A stretch of 64,000 bases of DNA from DATKWD01 sp963704815 (lineage in GTDB: Bacteria > Actinomycetota > Acidimicrobiia > Acidimicrobiales > Salinilacustritrichaceae): contig CAVPHU010000001.1 of NCBI GenBank assembly GCA_963704815.1, positions 1,054,001 through 1,118,000 on the forward strand. Reading direction: 5' to 3'. Positions within the stretch are counted from its first letter, which is position 1, and every line of letters begins with the position of its first letter. The notes beneath the pieces were generated by a model. That model had not been told where the DNA came from, searched no databases, and saw only the letters and a program-made list of their open reading frames with translations. A program made the translations under genes and the position numbers. This document shows positions 33,483-44,315 of the stretch, piece after piece.

Positions 33483-34376
33483 CTACGCGAGCGCCACGGC
33501 CGCGACCGCGAGCATCGCCACCGAGATCCCGACGGCCTGCGAGCGGCTGAGCCGCTCGTGCAGCACGACCCGGGCGAGGACGACGGTCGACACCGGATAC
33601 AGCGCTGCGAGCACGGCCACGACCGACAAGAGGCCGCGGCGCACCGCCAGCAGGTACAACACGTTCGCTGCCATGTCGAGGACGCCGGCGATGGCGATGA
33701 GGCGCACTGACGCACGGGCCACGAAGAGCCGTCGGCGTACGACTCCGTACGAGAGCAGGAGCGGAACCGACACGATGCGGGCGGCCACCAGCGGCCAGAC
33801 TCCGGAGGCGTCGTCGGTCCCGTCGAGCACCACGAAGAAGAGTCCGAATCCCACGCCGGCGAAGACCGATCCCACGAGTGGGCGCTCGAGGAAGGTCGAC
33901 CCGAGGGGCCGTGTCGAGGCCGCATCCGCGGCCGAGGCCACCAGCCCGATGGCCGGGAGTGCGAGCCCGACTCCCACCAGGGCGAGGGTTGCCGGGCGTT
34001 CGCCGAACAGCAGGCCGGCGAACACCGGCACGGCCGCGGAGATGACGGCGGTGGTGGGTGCGACCACCGACATCTTCCCGCCGGCGAGCGCGCCGTAGAA
34101 CGACGAGAGGGCGACTGCGCCGCACAGGCCGCCGGCCGCGCCGCGAAGCAGGTCGTCGGTTCCCGCGATCGGATCGCCCCAGAGCGGGAGCGTGAGCACC
34201 AGCACGAGTCCGCCGGCGAGCTGGCTGAACCCGGCCACGGCAACGGCATGGGACCGTTTGGCCGCCAGGCCTCCGCAGAAGTCGGCGGCACCGAAGGTGA
34301 GCGCCGACGCCAGCGCGAGGACGACCGCCACCCGAGCGTTGTAGAGCAGGAGCGACCCATCGACCAAACGGTCCAT
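33483..34376 (-). CDS. EamA/DMT-superfamily transporter
   Basis: This 297-residue membrane protein has ten predicted helices in two EamA repeats (about 15-145 and 168-297). It opens with VVLALASALTFGAADFCGG; the end of each repeat has a helix hairpin (VFAGLLFGERPATLALVG; VVLARVVLHERLSRSQAVG) with the Glu-Arg signature of the family. The substrate may be a metabolite such as an amino acid. The ATG at 34376 is 17 bp from the divergent AarF-like kinase start. It is followed after 11 bp by the epimerase gene. Confidence 0.87.
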   Translation of the reverse strand: MDRLVDGSLLLYNARVAVVLALASALTFGAADFCGGLAAKRSHAVAVAGFSQLAGGLVLVLTLPLWGDPIAGTDDLLRGAAGGLCGAVALSSFYGALAGGKMSVVAPTTAVISAAVPVFAGLLFGERPATLALVGVGLALPAIGLVASAADAASTRPLGSTFLERPLVGSVFAGVGFGLFFVVLDGTDDASGVWPLVAARIVSVPLLLSYGVVRRRLFVARASVRLIAIAGVLDMAANVLYLLAVRRGLLSVVAVLAALYPVSTVVLARVVLHERLSRSQAVGISVAMLAVAAVALA

Positions 34377-34393
34377 TCCCGTACGCTCACCCG

Positions 34394-35911
34394 ATGCGCA
34401 CCTCTCGGGTCCTCGCTCTCGCCGCCGGCGTGGCGGTGACCATCGTCGTCGCCCGGCGGTTGGGATCAGGTCCCCGCACGACCTCCGGACCGCACCGACC
34501 GGTGTCGCTCCATGGGCGTCGACGACGAACCGCAGCAGTTGCCCGGCTCGGCACTCAGGCCGGCAGCAACTACGCGGTTCATCGCGCCCGGCGGGTGTTC
34601 GCCAGCGCAGAGCACCGCGAGGTGCTCGACACCGCATTCGAGCTCAAGACGGCTGCGCAGGTCGCCGAGACGCTCGGACACATGAAGGGCGCCATGATGA
34701 AGCTCGGCCAGATGGCGAGCTACCTCGATCAGGGCATGCCCGAACACGTGCGGAGCGCACTCGCCGACCTCCAGTCGAACGCGCCGCCGATGAGCCCCGA
34801 GCTGGCCGCGGACATGGTGGCCGACGAGTTGGGTGCCCCGCCCGACGAGATCTTCGCCGAGTGGGATCCGCATCCGATCGCTGCGGCCTCGATCGGGCAG
34901 GTGCACCGTGCCATCACGCGTGACGGGCGGGCCGTGGCCGTCAAGATCCAGTACCCCGGGGTCGGCGCGGCCATCCGTGCCGACCTCGACAACACCGACC
35001 TGGTGTTCGGGGCCTTCCGGATGGTGTTTCCCGGGCTCGACCCGGGCCCGATGGTGGCCGAGATCAAGGAGCGACTGGTCGAGGAGCTCGACTACCGCCT
35101 CGAGGCCGACAACCAGCAGATGTTCGCCGATGCCTATCGAGGCCATCCGACCATCCATGTGCCCGACGTGCTCCGCGAGCTCTCGACCGAACGGGTCCTC
35201 ACGACCGAACTCGCCGAGGGCGTGCCGTTCGCCGAGATGGAGACGTGGTCGCCCACCGAACGCAACCTGGCGGCCGAGACGATCTTCCGCTTCGTGTTCC
35301 GCGGGCTCTATCGCATGCGTGCGTTCAACGGGGACCCGCACCCGGGCAACTACCTCTTCCTCCCCGGCGGGCGGGTCACGTTCCTCGACTTCGGCCTGGT
35401 CAAGCACTTCACCGACGAGGAGATGGATCGGTTCGGCAAGATGATCAGAGCCATGGTCCTCGACAAGGACATCGCCGGCTATCGGGCGCTGGTCGAGGAC
35501 TACGGCATCCTCGAACCGGGCCTTGCCGTGTCCGACGAGCAGATCCTGGCCTACTTCCGGCACTTCTACGAGTTCGTCATGACCGACGAGGTCTCGACCA
35601 TCGACTCGGAGTACGCGTCGGAGATGGTTCGGCGTTTCTTCGACCCCAGTGGTCCGCACGGCGACATCATGAAGGCCGCGAACGTCCCGCCCGAGTTCGT
35701 GATCATCCAGCGCATCAACCTGGGCCTGTTCTCCCTGCTCGGCCAGCTCGAGGCGACCGCGAACTGGCGGGCGATGGCCGAGGAGATCTGGCCCTTCGTC
35801 GACGGCCCGCCATCGACCAAGATGGGACGAGCCGAAGCCGCCTGGCGAAAGGACCGCGTGCATGTGCCGATCGATTCTGGAGCTGCGAGGGCTCGAACCG
35901 CCGGCGACTGA
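34394..35911 (+). CDS. ABC1/AarF (UbiB-type) atypical kinase
   Basis: This 505-residue UbiB-family protein has an N-terminal hydrophobic helix (1-22) and the family motifs: KxGQ in MKLGQMASYLDQGMP, the Ala-rich loop AAASIGQVHRA, the nucleotide Lys in AVKIQYPGV, FNGDPHPGNYL, and LDFGLV (DFG-like). Family members are atypical ATPases with roles in quinone or lipid handling rather than protein kinases. The start lies 17 bp from the divergent EamA transporter. Its 3' end overlaps the DUF2277 gene by 50 bp, in another frame. Confidence 0.88.
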   Translation: MRTSRVLALAAGVAVTIVVARRLGSGPRTTSGPHRPVSLHGRRRRTAAVARLGTQAGSNYAVHRARRVFASAEHREVLDTAFELKTAAQVAETLGHMKGAMMKLGQMASYLDQGMPEHVRSALADLQSNAPPMSPELAADMVADELGAPPDEIFAEWDPHPIAAASIGQVHRAITRDGRAVAVKIQYPGVGAAIRADLDNTDLVFGAFRMVFPGLDPGPMVAEIKERLVEELDYRLEADNQQMFADAYRGHPTIHVPDVLRELSTERVLTTELAEGVPFAEMETWSPTERNLAAETIFRFVFRGLYRMRAFNGDPHPGNYLFLPGGRVTFLDFGLVKHFTDEEMDRFGKMIRAMVLDKDIAGYRALVEDYGILEPGLAVSDEQILAYFRHFYEFVMTDEVSTIDSEYASEMVRRFFDPSGPHGDIMKAANVPPEFVIIQRINLGLFSLLGQLEATANWRAMAEEIWPFVDGPPSTKMGRAEAAWRKDRVHVPIDSGAARARTAGD

Positions 35912-36113
35912 CGACGAGATCGAAGCATCGGCCCGCCAGTTCATCCGCAAGGTGAGCGGCATCCGCCACCCCAAGGGCGAGGTGGTCGCCCCGTTCGAGT
36001 CGGCGGTGGTCGCGGTGGCGAAGGAGACGAGAGCCCTCCTCGCCGTGCTCCCCGAGCGGCGTCAGCCGCCGAAGAAGGTCCCGCCGAATCGCCTCGGCCA
36101 CCCGATCACGTGA
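35862..36113 (+). CDS. DUF2277 family protein
   Basis: This 83-residue protein starts MCRSILELRGLEPPATDDEI, the family signature, followed by ARQFIRKVSGIRHP. Function is unknown. Its first 50 bp lie inside the AarF-like kinase gene. The HAD-family gene follows after 10 bp, so all three rightward genes may be one transcript. Confidence 0.88.
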   Translation: MCRSILELRGLEPPATDDEIEASARQFIRKVSGIRHPKGEVVAPFESAVVAVAKETRALLAVLPERRQPPKKVPPNRLGHPIT

Positions 36114-36123
36114 TGCTGATGCG

Positions 36124-36820
36124 ATGACGACGTGGATCGGGCTCGACGGCGACGACACGCTCTGGCACTCCGAGCGCCACTTCGTCGACGCGGCAGCGCC
36201 GCTACGACGAGCTCCTCGCGGCCTACATCGACACCACCGAGCTCCACGATCGCCTGATGGCGACCGAGCGGCGCAACCTCGAGCTGTTCGGCTACGGCGT
36301 CAAGGGGTTCACCCTGTCGCTCATCGAGACCGCCATCGAGATGACCGACGGGGCCGTCGCTGGGACCGACATCCAGCAGATCATCGACCTCGGCAAGGAG
36401 GTCCTCGGTCACCCGGTCGAACTCCTCGACGGCGTCGAGGACGGGATCGCTGCGCTCGCAGCGGCCGGCCATCGCCTCGTGATCGTGACCAAGGGCGACC
36501 TGCTGCACCAGGAGACCAAGGTGGCCCGGAGCGGCCTGGCCGACGTCGTCGACGGCGTGGAGATCATCGCCGAGAAGGACGAGGCGACCTACCGCGCCGC
36601 CCTCGGCCGCCACGGCATCGACCCGGCCGACTTCACCATGGTCGGCAACTCGGTCCGCAGCGACGTGCTGCCGGTCCTCGGGATCGGCGGGCAGGCCATC
36701 CACATCGAGTACGAGTACACCTGGGATCACGAGGTCGTGCACGAGGCCGAGCGGCCCGACGGCTACGAGGTGGCGACCAGCTTCGCCGAGGTCCCCGCCA
36801 TCATCAGCCAGGAACGATGA
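36124..36820 (+). pseudogene. HAD-family hydrolase, frame broken by one extra base
   Basis: The N-terminal frame starts at an ATG and reads MTTWIGLDGDDTLWHSERHF, the HAD nucleophile motif (DGDDTLW). The remainder QRRYDELLAAYIDTTELHD, then VTKGDLLHQETK (motif II/III) and FTMVGNSVRSDVLP (motif IV), lies in another frame. The two join in GACGCGGCAGCG, where one extra G at about 36192 explains the break (697 bp span, +1). The complete product would be about 231 residues, a normal HAD hydrolase. The final 17 bp overlap the convergent aldehyde dehydrogenase, itself frameshifted. Confidence 0.8.
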
Positions 36821-38247
36821 TGCTCTGGTACTCGACGTAGGGAGCGAGACCTTCGGGCCCGAGCTCGCGGCCGACACCGGACGACTTGAAGCCGCCGAAC
36901 GGGCTCTTCATGTCGAGGATCATCTGACTGTTGATGGTCATCGTGCCGGTGCGCACCTGTGGCGGCCAGTTCGGTGGCGTGATCGATGTCGGTCGACCAG
37001 ACCGAGCCGCAGAGGCCGTAGTCCGAGTCGTTGGCGATGGCGACGGCCTCGGCCTCGTCGGTGTAGGGAATGACCGAGAGCACCGGCCCGAAGATCTCCT
37101 CGCGGGCGATACGCATCGAGTTGTCGACGTCGGCGAACAGGGTCGGCTCGACGTAGTAGCCAGTGTCGAGTCCGGCGGGTCGTCCCGATCCGCCGGTGAC
37201 CACCTTGGCCCCCTCCTGCTTGCCGATGTCGAGGTACCCGAGCACCCGGTCGTGCTGTGCCTTGTTGACCAGCGGCCCGATGGCGGTGGCCGGATCGGTG
37301 GGGTCACCCACCGGCATGGCGGCCATGGCCTGGCCGATGGCGTCGGTGACCTCGTCGTACCTGGCCTTCGACACGAGGATGCGGCTCTGCGAACCGCAGA
37401 CCTGACCGTTGTTCATCAGGCCCGAACCGAGCAGGTCGCCCATCACGGCGTCGAGGTCGACGTCGTCGAGCACGATGGCCGCCGACTTGCCGCCGAGCTC
37501 GAGCGTGCAGCCCTTGAGCTGCTCGCCGCAGATGGCGCCGATCTTGCGGCCGGCGGCGGTGGAACCGGTGAAGCTCACCTTGTCGACGCCCGGGTGACGG
37601 ACGAGGTACTCGCTCGCTTCGCGGTCGGCGGCGACGATGTTGACCACCCCGGCCGGGATGCCGGCCTCCTGCACGGCCTCGGCGAGGAAGTACGGATCGA
37701 GCGGTGTGTTGGGTGCCGCCTTCAACACGATCGAACAGCCGGTGGCGAGGGCCGGACCGAGCTTGAGGACCGAGATGAACAGCGGAGCGTTCCACGGAAC
37801 GATGCCGGCGGCGACGCCGACGGGGACCTGCCGCACCGAGACGGGTGAGAGCGCACCCTGGCGCTGTTCGACCCAGGGATGGTTCTTGGTGATGTCGACG
37901 TAGGCGTCGAGCACCATCGTCGACGCGAACACCTGGCCCATCAGGGACCACGAGGCGGGCGAGCCGTTCTCGGAGGTGATGCACTCGGCGATGTCCTGGG
38001 CCCGCACCTGGATGGCGGCCGAGAGACGGGCGATGGCATCGGCCCGATCCTCGGGGGTCGCACCCGCCCACTCGCCGTCCTCGAAGGCGGTCCGTGCCGC
38101 GGCGACCGCGGCATCCATGTCGGCCGGTGCGCCGGCCGGCACGCGGGCGAAGACCTCTTCGGTGGCCGGGTTGATGACGTCGAAGGTGTCGGAGGTGGCC
38201 GGAGCCACCCACTCGCCACCGATGAAGAACGAGTCGCGGGTCTGCAT
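36804..38247 (-). pseudogene. Aldehyde dehydrogenase, frame broken by one extra base
   Basis: This NAD(P)-dependent aldehyde dehydrogenase of about 480 residues starts with MQTRDSFFIGGEWVAPA. It shows PWNAPLFISVLKLGPALATG, TLELGGKSAAIVLDDVDL (catalytic Glu) and NNGQVCGSQSRI (catalytic Cys). After ATELAA the frame is lost; the real ending QVRTGTMTINSQ to PFGGFKSSGVGRELGPEGL and a final VEYQSIIVPG lies in another frame. One extra base at about 36960 explains this (1444 bp span). All catalytic residues are intact, so an assembly insertion is likely. It follows the thiolase gene by 16 bp in a DUF35-thiolase-ALDH operon. Confidence 0.85.
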
Positions 38248-38263
38248 GCGACTGTTCTAGTTG

Positions 38264-39472
38264 TCAGGCGGCCGACTTCTCCAAGATGTGCACGCCACAG
38301 GCCGAGCCGAGTCCGATCACGTGGGCCAACCCGACGCGGGCACCTTCGATCTGACGGTCGCCTGCTTCGCCTCGGAGGTGATGACAGACCTCCCAGATGT
38401 TGGCGATGCCCGTGGCCGAGATGGGGTGGCCCTTCGACTGCAGCCCACCCGACACGTTGACCGGCTTGTCGCCGTCACGCCACGGTGCTCCTGACTCGAA
38501 GAAGTCGACCGCACCGCCCTCCTCGCACAGCATCAGGTTGTCGTAGTGCACGAGCTCGGCGGTGGCGAAGCAGTCGTGGAGCTCGACGAGGTCGAGGTCC
38601 TCGGGACCGACACCGGCCTGCTCGTAGGCCTGCTTGGCGGCCATGCGGGTCAACGTGTTGACGTCGGGGAGGACCTGGCAGCCTTCGGCGTACGGGTCCG
38701 ACGTCAGCACGGACGCGGACACCTTGACCGCACGCCGCTGCTGTTCGGCGCTCAGGGTCTTGAGCTTGGTGTCGCTCACGACCACGGCGGCGGCGGCACC
38801 GTCGCAGTTGGCCGAGCACATCGGCCGGGTGTTCGGGAAGGCGATCATCATGTCTTCCATGATCTGCTCGGCCGGCATGGCCTTCTGATAGGCGGCCAAC
38901 GGGTTGAGCGTCGAGTGCGAGTGGTTCTTCTCGCTGATCTTGGCGAACAGCTCGAACGGGGTCCCGCCGTACTGGTGGGTGTGGAGATACTCCATCCCGA
39001 CCTGGGCGAACACGCCGGGCATGGTGTTGGTCCCGATGCGCCCATCGGTCGGGGCCACGGCGCCGTAGCGGCCGCTCGGCTCCCAGGTGTCGTCGTCGGA
39101 CTTCGGCGCGCCACCACCGCCGAGCAGACCAGCGCCGGCGAGCTTCTCGACCCCGACCGCCAGGCCCATGTCGCACTCGCCGGCCTTGACCGCCATGATC
39201 GCCGTGCGCAGCGCCGTGGCGCCGGTGGCGCAGGCGTTGGACACGTTGTAGACGGGGATTCCGGTCTGACCGACCTGCTTCTGGAGCTGCTGACCGATGC
39301 CGCCCATCCCCATCAGGTTGCCGGCGGCGAGGATGCCCATGTCGCCCATCGTCACGCCGGCGTCGTCGAGCGCGGCCATGGTGGCCTCCGCGGCGAGGTC
39401 GACCACGTCGAGGTCGAGATGCTTGCCGAACTTGGTCATGTTGATCCCGAGGATCCAGATGTCTTCAGCCAT
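38264..39472 (-). CDS. Thiolase (SCP2-type acetyl-CoA acetyltransferase)
   Basis: This 402-residue thiolase-fold protein has VSNACATGATAL with the nucleophilic Cys, a later LHDCFATAE, and GGLQSKGHPISATG with the catalytic His loop. These features fit the SCP2/non-decarboxylating thiolase group that partners with a DUF35 zinc-ribbon protein, as here. The DUF35 gene lies 111 bp upstream in the same operon. A strong ribosome site (AAAGGAG) is seen 8 bp before the ATG. The aldehyde dehydrogenase downstream suggests breakdown of a fatty or aromatic acid or sterol side chain. Confidence 0.87.
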   Translation of the reverse strand: MAEDIWILGINMTKFGKHLDLDVVDLAAEATMAALDDAGVTMGDMGILAAGNLMGMGGIGQQLQKQVGQTGIPVYNVSNACATGATALRTAIMAVKAGECDMGLAVGVEKLAGAGLLGGGGAPKSDDDTWEPSGRYGAVAPTDGRIGTNTMPGVFAQVGMEYLHTHQYGGTPFELFAKISEKNHSHSTLNPLAAYQKAMPAEQIMEDMMIAFPNTRPMCSANCDGAAAAVVVSDTKLKTLSAEQQRRAVKVSASVLTSDPYAEGCQVLPDVNTLTRMAAKQAYEQAGVGPEDLDLVELHDCFATAELVHYDNLMLCEEGGAVDFFESGAPWRDGDKPVNVSGGLQSKGHPISATGIANIWEVCHHLRGEAGDRQIEGARVGLAHVIGLGSACGVHILEKSAA

Positions 39473-39583
39473 GGTCAGTCTCCTTTGCGTGTGGGCACGT
39501 CGAGAATCAATGCGAGGGCGGCGTCGGGCGGCGTCGGGAGCGCCAGCGAGCAGCCGTCAGCGGCGCTGCGGCGCAGACCGCCA

Positions 39584-39976
39584 TCAACACGGTTCGAACC
39601 CGAAGCCGACGGCCTCGGTTCCGCTCGAGTCGGTGCCGACCGAGTGGGTGGCGAGCCGGACCTTCATGCCGAGCGACACGTGCTCGGGATCGGGTTCGGT
39701 GTTGATCACGTTGCCCCGCACCGTCGTGCCGTCGATGTCGACCAGGCCGGCGACGAACGGCACCGGCACGCCAGGCGCTGCGAACGACACGATGGTGAAG
39801 CTCTTCAACTCGCCTTCGGTGCCGAGGCGCACACGCGTGAAGTCGGTGCCGAAGCACGACGCGCAGGCGTTGCGCCGGTCGAAGAACCGCGCACCGCACG
39901 AGGTGCACTCGTTGGCCACGAGGTGGGGCTCATCGCCCAACTCGAGGTAGTCGACCAGCGGGACTTGCGATGCCAT
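39584..39976 (-). CDS. DUF35 zinc-ribbon/OB-fold acyl-CoA-binding protein
   Basis: This 130-residue DUF35 protein has a zinc ribbon, ECTSCGARFFDRRNACASC (two CxxC pairs), and an OB-fold domain with SFTIVSFAAPGVPVPFVAGLVDI. Such proteins form complexes with SCP2-type thiolases (as in sterol side-chain retro-aldol or ketothiolase systems) and bring the acyl-CoA. The ATG at 39976 was chosen over one four codons earlier because the shorter start fits the family. The thiolase gene follows 111 bp later and is probably the partner. Confidence 0.85.
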   Translation of the reverse strand: MASQVPLVDYLELGDEPHLVANECTSCGARFFDRRNACASCFGTDFTRVRLGTEGELKSFTIVSFAAPGVPVPFVAGLVDIDGTTVRGNVINTEPDPEHVSLGMKVRLATHSVGTDSSGTEAVGFGFEPC

Positions 39977-40000
39977 GGCGCCAGTCAAGCACAGGTCGGT

Positions 40001-42385
40001 TCAGGACGCGATCCTCGTCGAGTCTCCCGGCCCGACCATCACCACGGCCCCGTCGACCTCGATCGGTACCGGTTCTCCGGAGGCGACCTCGACCGTGCAG
40101 CCGTCGTGGTCGACCCTGACGAGCACCTCGGAGCCGTGGCGCCGAAGCCGGTAGCGGAGCTCGTTCCAGCGTTTCGGGAGCCTCGGCTCGAAGCGGAGCA
40201 ACAGCCCGGTGTCGACCATGCCGCTGAATCCGTGCACCAGGCTGGCCCAGACCCCGCCGGCGTTGGCGATGTGGATGCCGTCGCAGGTGTTGCCGTGGGT
40301 GTCGGCGAGGTCGAGGTAGAGCGCCTGCTCGAAGTAGTCGAGCGCCAGGTCGTGATGACCGACGTCGGCGGCGACGATCGACTGCACCGCAGCGGACAGC
40401 GACGAGTCGCCGGTGGTGAGCGGGTCGTAGTACTCGAAGTTGCGCCGTTTCTGTTCCCTGTCGAAGTGCCGGCCCTGGAGGAACATCGCGAGCACGACGT
40501 CGGCCTGCTTGAGGACCTGGTGTCGGTAGATGACGAGCGGGTGGAAGTGCAGCAGCAGCGGGTACTTGTCGGCAGGCGTGTGCTCGAAGTCCCAACGCTC
40601 ACGTGCCAGGAAGCTCTCGTCCTGCGGGTGGATCCCGAGGTCGTCGTCGTAGGGCAGATACATGGCGTCGGCGGCACGGCGCCAGGCCACCAGTTCGTCG
40701 GTGGTCACGCCCGTTCGGTGCTGCAACGCCGCATAGGCGTCGGGACTCCACTCCTCGAGCAGTTCGACGGTCTGCGCCGCGTACCGCAGATTGAAGCGAG
40801 CCATGACGTTCGTGTACAGGTTGTCGTTGACGACGGTCGTGTACTCGTCGGGCCCGGTGACCCCGTGGATGTGGAAGCGCTCGGCACCGTTGCGGGCGTA
40901 GAACCCGAGATCGGCCCACATGCGCGCCGTCTCGACGAGGATCTCGGCGCCCTCGTCCCGGAGGAACTCGATGTCGCCGGTGGCGTTGAGGTACTTCTCG
41001 AGCGTGAACGCGACCGCCGCGTTGATGTGGTACTGCGCGGTCCCCGCGGCGTAGTAGGCGGAGGCCTCCTCGCCGTTGATCGTTCGCCACGGGTAGAGCG
41101 CGCCCTCCTCGCTCAGTTCGGCGGCCCGCTCGCGAGCGGCCTCGAGCATCCGCCAGCGGAATCGCAGCAGCTTTCGCGCCGCTTCGGGTTGGGTGTAGGC
41201 GAGGCACGGCAGCACGTAGACCTCGGTGTCCCAGAAGTAGTGCCCGTCATAGCCGCCGCCGGTGACGGCCTTGGCCGCGATGCCCTGCTCGTGGGTGCCC
41301 GCTGACGCCTGCGCGAGCTGGAACAGGTTCCACCGGACCGCTTGCTGGGCAGCTCGGTCGCCGTCGATCTCGATGTCGGCGTGGCGCCAGTAGTCCTCGA
41401 GCCAGTTCTCCTGGTCGGCTCGGAGCTGTTTCACCCCGGTGTCGCGCGCCCGAGACAAGGTCCGGTGGCACCGGTCGGCCAGTTCGGTCGCCGGCACTCC
41501 CCGGGAGGAGTGGTAGGACACGAACTTGGTGATCCGGAGGGTCTGACCCTCTTCGGCCCATGCGGTGAACACGGTCTTGGCGAGATCGGGGGCGACGGTG
41601 GTCTCGGCCGTGATGCTGCACGACGTCTCGATCTCGTGGCGATACCCGCAGGCGAGGGTCATGCCGTTGCGGGCGCACCGGTAGCCGAGGGTCACCTCAC
41701 CGCCGGTGAACAGGTCGTCGTCGTGCAACTGGAGCTGCGGAACCAGGACGCGCTGATCGAACGTGCGACTCTGCCGCGGATCGACGCCCTCGCCGAGCGC
41801 GGCCGAGCTCACGTGGTACTCGTCCTCGCCGTCCTGGCGGTTGAGGAGTTGCGACGACACCACGATCGGCGCCGATCCTTCGAGCATCTCGATCTCGATC
41901 TCGAGGACTGCGAGGTGCCGGTGTTGGAGACACACCATCCGTTCGGTCCGCACCCGGACTCGCTTGCCGCCCGGGGTCGTCCAGATGACCTCGCGATGCG
42001 ACCGCCCGGTCCGGAAGTCGAGCACTCGCTCGTAGTGATCGAGATCGGCAGTGGTCAGCAGGAGCGGCTCGTCGTCGACGTAGAGCTTCATGAGCTTCGC
42101 GTCGGGTGCGTTGACGATGGTCTGGCCCGTCTTGGCGAAGGCGAAGGCGTCCTCGGCGTGGTGGATCTGCCACGTCTCGTGGAACCCGTTGACGTAGGTG
42201 CCGTGGGCAAACGCTTCTCGGCCCTCGCTCGGGTTCGCCCGCATCCCCAGGTAGCCGTTCGCGACGGCGAAGAGCGACTCGGTGCGGCCTCGGTCCTCGG
42301 CGGCGATCTCGGTCTCGACGAGTCGCCAGGGTTCGACGGGGAACCGGTGCCTCGGCAGCGCCGCTTCGGTGGCCCTGATCTTCAT
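40001..42385 (-). CDS. GH65 family glycoside phosphorylase
   Basis: This 794-residue GH65 protein (maltose, trehalose, kojibiose or nigerose phosphorylase) splits an alpha-glucoside with phosphate to beta-glucose 1-phosphate. The N-terminal beta-sandwich is shown by RTESLFAVANGYLGMRANPSEG; the (alpha/alpha)6 barrel contains the catalytic Glu in GVTGPDEYTTVV, and the phosphate-binding region GIHIANAGGVWASLV. The ATG at 42385 overlaps the stop of the upstream HAD gene (ATGA). That gene is beta-phosphoglucomutase-like, which would turn beta-glucose 1-phosphate into glucose 6-phosphate, so the two make a phosphorolytic disaccharide pathway. The exact disaccharide is not clear. Confidence 0.9.
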   Translation of the reverse strand: MKIRATEAALPRHRFPVEPWRLVETEIAAEDRGRTESLFAVANGYLGMRANPSEGREAFAHGTYVNGFHETWQIHHAEDAFAFAKTGQTIVNAPDAKLMKLYVDDEPLLLTTADLDHYERVLDFRTGRSHREVIWTTPGGKRVRVRTERMVCLQHRHLAVLEIEIEMLEGSAPIVVSSQLLNRQDGEDEYHVSSAALGEGVDPRQSRTFDQRVLVPQLQLHDDDLFTGGEVTLGYRCARNGMTLACGYRHEIETSCSITAETTVAPDLAKTVFTAWAEEGQTLRITKFVSYHSSRGVPATELADRCHRTLSRARDTGVKQLRADQENWLEDYWRHADIEIDGDRAAQQAVRWNLFQLAQASAGTHEQGIAAKAVTGGGYDGHYFWDTEVYVLPCLAYTQPEAARKLLRFRWRMLEAARERAAELSEEGALYPWRTINGEEASAYYAAGTAQYHINAAVAFTLEKYLNATGDIEFLRDEGAEILVETARMWADLGFYARNGAERFHIHGVTGPDEYTTVVNDNLYTNVMARFNLRYAAQTVELLEEWSPDAYAALQHRTGVTTDELVAWRRAADAMYLPYDDDLGIHPQDESFLARERWDFEHTPADKYPLLLHFHPLVIYRHQVLKQADVVLAMFLQGRHFDREQKRRNFEYYDPLTTGDSSLSAAVQSIVAADVGHHDLALDYFEQALYLDLADTHGNTCDGIHIANAGGVWASLVHGFSGMVDTGLLLRFEPRLPKRWNELRYRLRRHGSEVLVRVDHDGCTVEVASGEPVPIEVDGAVVMVGPGDSTRIAS

Positions 42386-42411
42386 GGCGCGTCCATCTTC
42401 ATGGCGCGCCC
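42378..42411. repeat. 17-bp tandem duplication at HAD/GH65 junction
   Basis: Two adjacent 17-bp units, ATCTTCATGGCGCGTCC and ATCTTCATGGCGCGCCC (16 of 17 identical), contain the start codon of GH65 and the end of the HAD gene. Removing one unit puts the HAD frame in register with GH65 as a single fused frame. The duplication creates the TGA stop of the HAD gene. Confidence 0.85.
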
Positions 42412-43125
42412 AGGAGGTTCGGCGAGCGTCTCAGCCAGGTCGTCGACGACGAGGTGGGCCCCGCTGGCCAGCAGGGCCTCCCGATTGCCACCGCGATCGA
42501 CGCCGAGGACGAGGCCGAATCCTCCGGCCGCACCCGCAGCCACGCCCGAACTGGCGTCCTCGACGACCACACACTTCTCGGCGGCGACACCGACCAGGTC
42601 GGCAGCGCGCAGGAACATGGCTGGAGCCGGCTTGCCGGCGAGCCCGTCGCGATCGGCGACCACGCCGTCGACCACGTGCTCGAACCGGTCGGCCATCCCG
42701 GCGGCGGCGAGCACCCCGCGGGCGTTGCGCGACGAGGACACGATGGCCTGCGGGCGACCGAGACGGTCGAGGACGTCGAGGACGGCGACCGATCCCGGAT
42801 AGGCGTCGACACCCTCGGTCTCGAGGAGTTCGTTGAACATGGCGTCCTTCTTGTTGCCCATCGCGCAGATGGTCGCTTCCCCGGGAGGATCATCGGGTGA
42901 TCCTTCCGGCAAGTTGAGCCCACGCGCCTCGAGGAACGAACGGACGCCGTCGTACCGAGGCTTGCCGTCGACATAGGTCAGGTAGTCGTCCTGGGTGAAG
43001 TCCCACGCCTCGAACAAGTGGCTCCACGCCCGCTGATGCACCTCGGCGGTCGGGGTGATCACCCCGTCCAGGTCGAACAACACGCCGTCGTGGTCGGCCC
43101 AGTCCACCGTCGTGCCCTTCGCCAT
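42382..43125 (-). CDS. Beta-phosphoglucomutase-like HAD hydrolase
   Basis: This 247-residue HAD-IA protein has the DxDG nucleophile motif in LFDLDGVITPTAEVH, IVSSSRNARGVL (motif II), GKPAPAMFL (motif III) and VVEDASSGVAAGAAGG (motif IV). It would convert beta-glucose 1-phosphate to glucose 6-phosphate after GH65 phosphorolysis. The ATG at 43125 follows an open frame that continues upstream; it gives MAKGTTVDWADHDGVLFDLDG. It overlaps the GH65 ATG by 4 bp. The closing GRAMKMDAP includes an apparent 17-bp duplication, so this gene and GH65 may have been one fused gene. Confidence 0.85.
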   Translation of the reverse strand: MAKGTTVDWADHDGVLFDLDGVITPTAEVHQRAWSHLFEAWDFTQDDYLTYVDGKPRYDGVRSFLEARGLNLPEGSPDDPPGEATICAMGNKKDAMFNELLETEGVDAYPGSVAVLDVLDRLGRPQAIVSSSRNARGVLAAAGMADRFEHVVDGVVADRDGLAGKPAPAMFLRAADLVGVAAEKCVVVEDASSGVAAGAAGGFGLVLGVDRGGNREALLASGAHLVVDDLAETLAEPPGRAMKMDAP

Positions 43126-43166
43126 GTCGCAGAAGCCTACGTCCGAGCCGTCCCGGCCGAGTACCG

Positions 43167-44315
<1,149 letters not shown>

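Noticed and set aside
38546..41305. 919-codon rightward frame
   Set aside because: Antisense to thiolase, DUF35 and GH65, which have clear motifs; its product is Val/Gly/Asp-rich with no family features.
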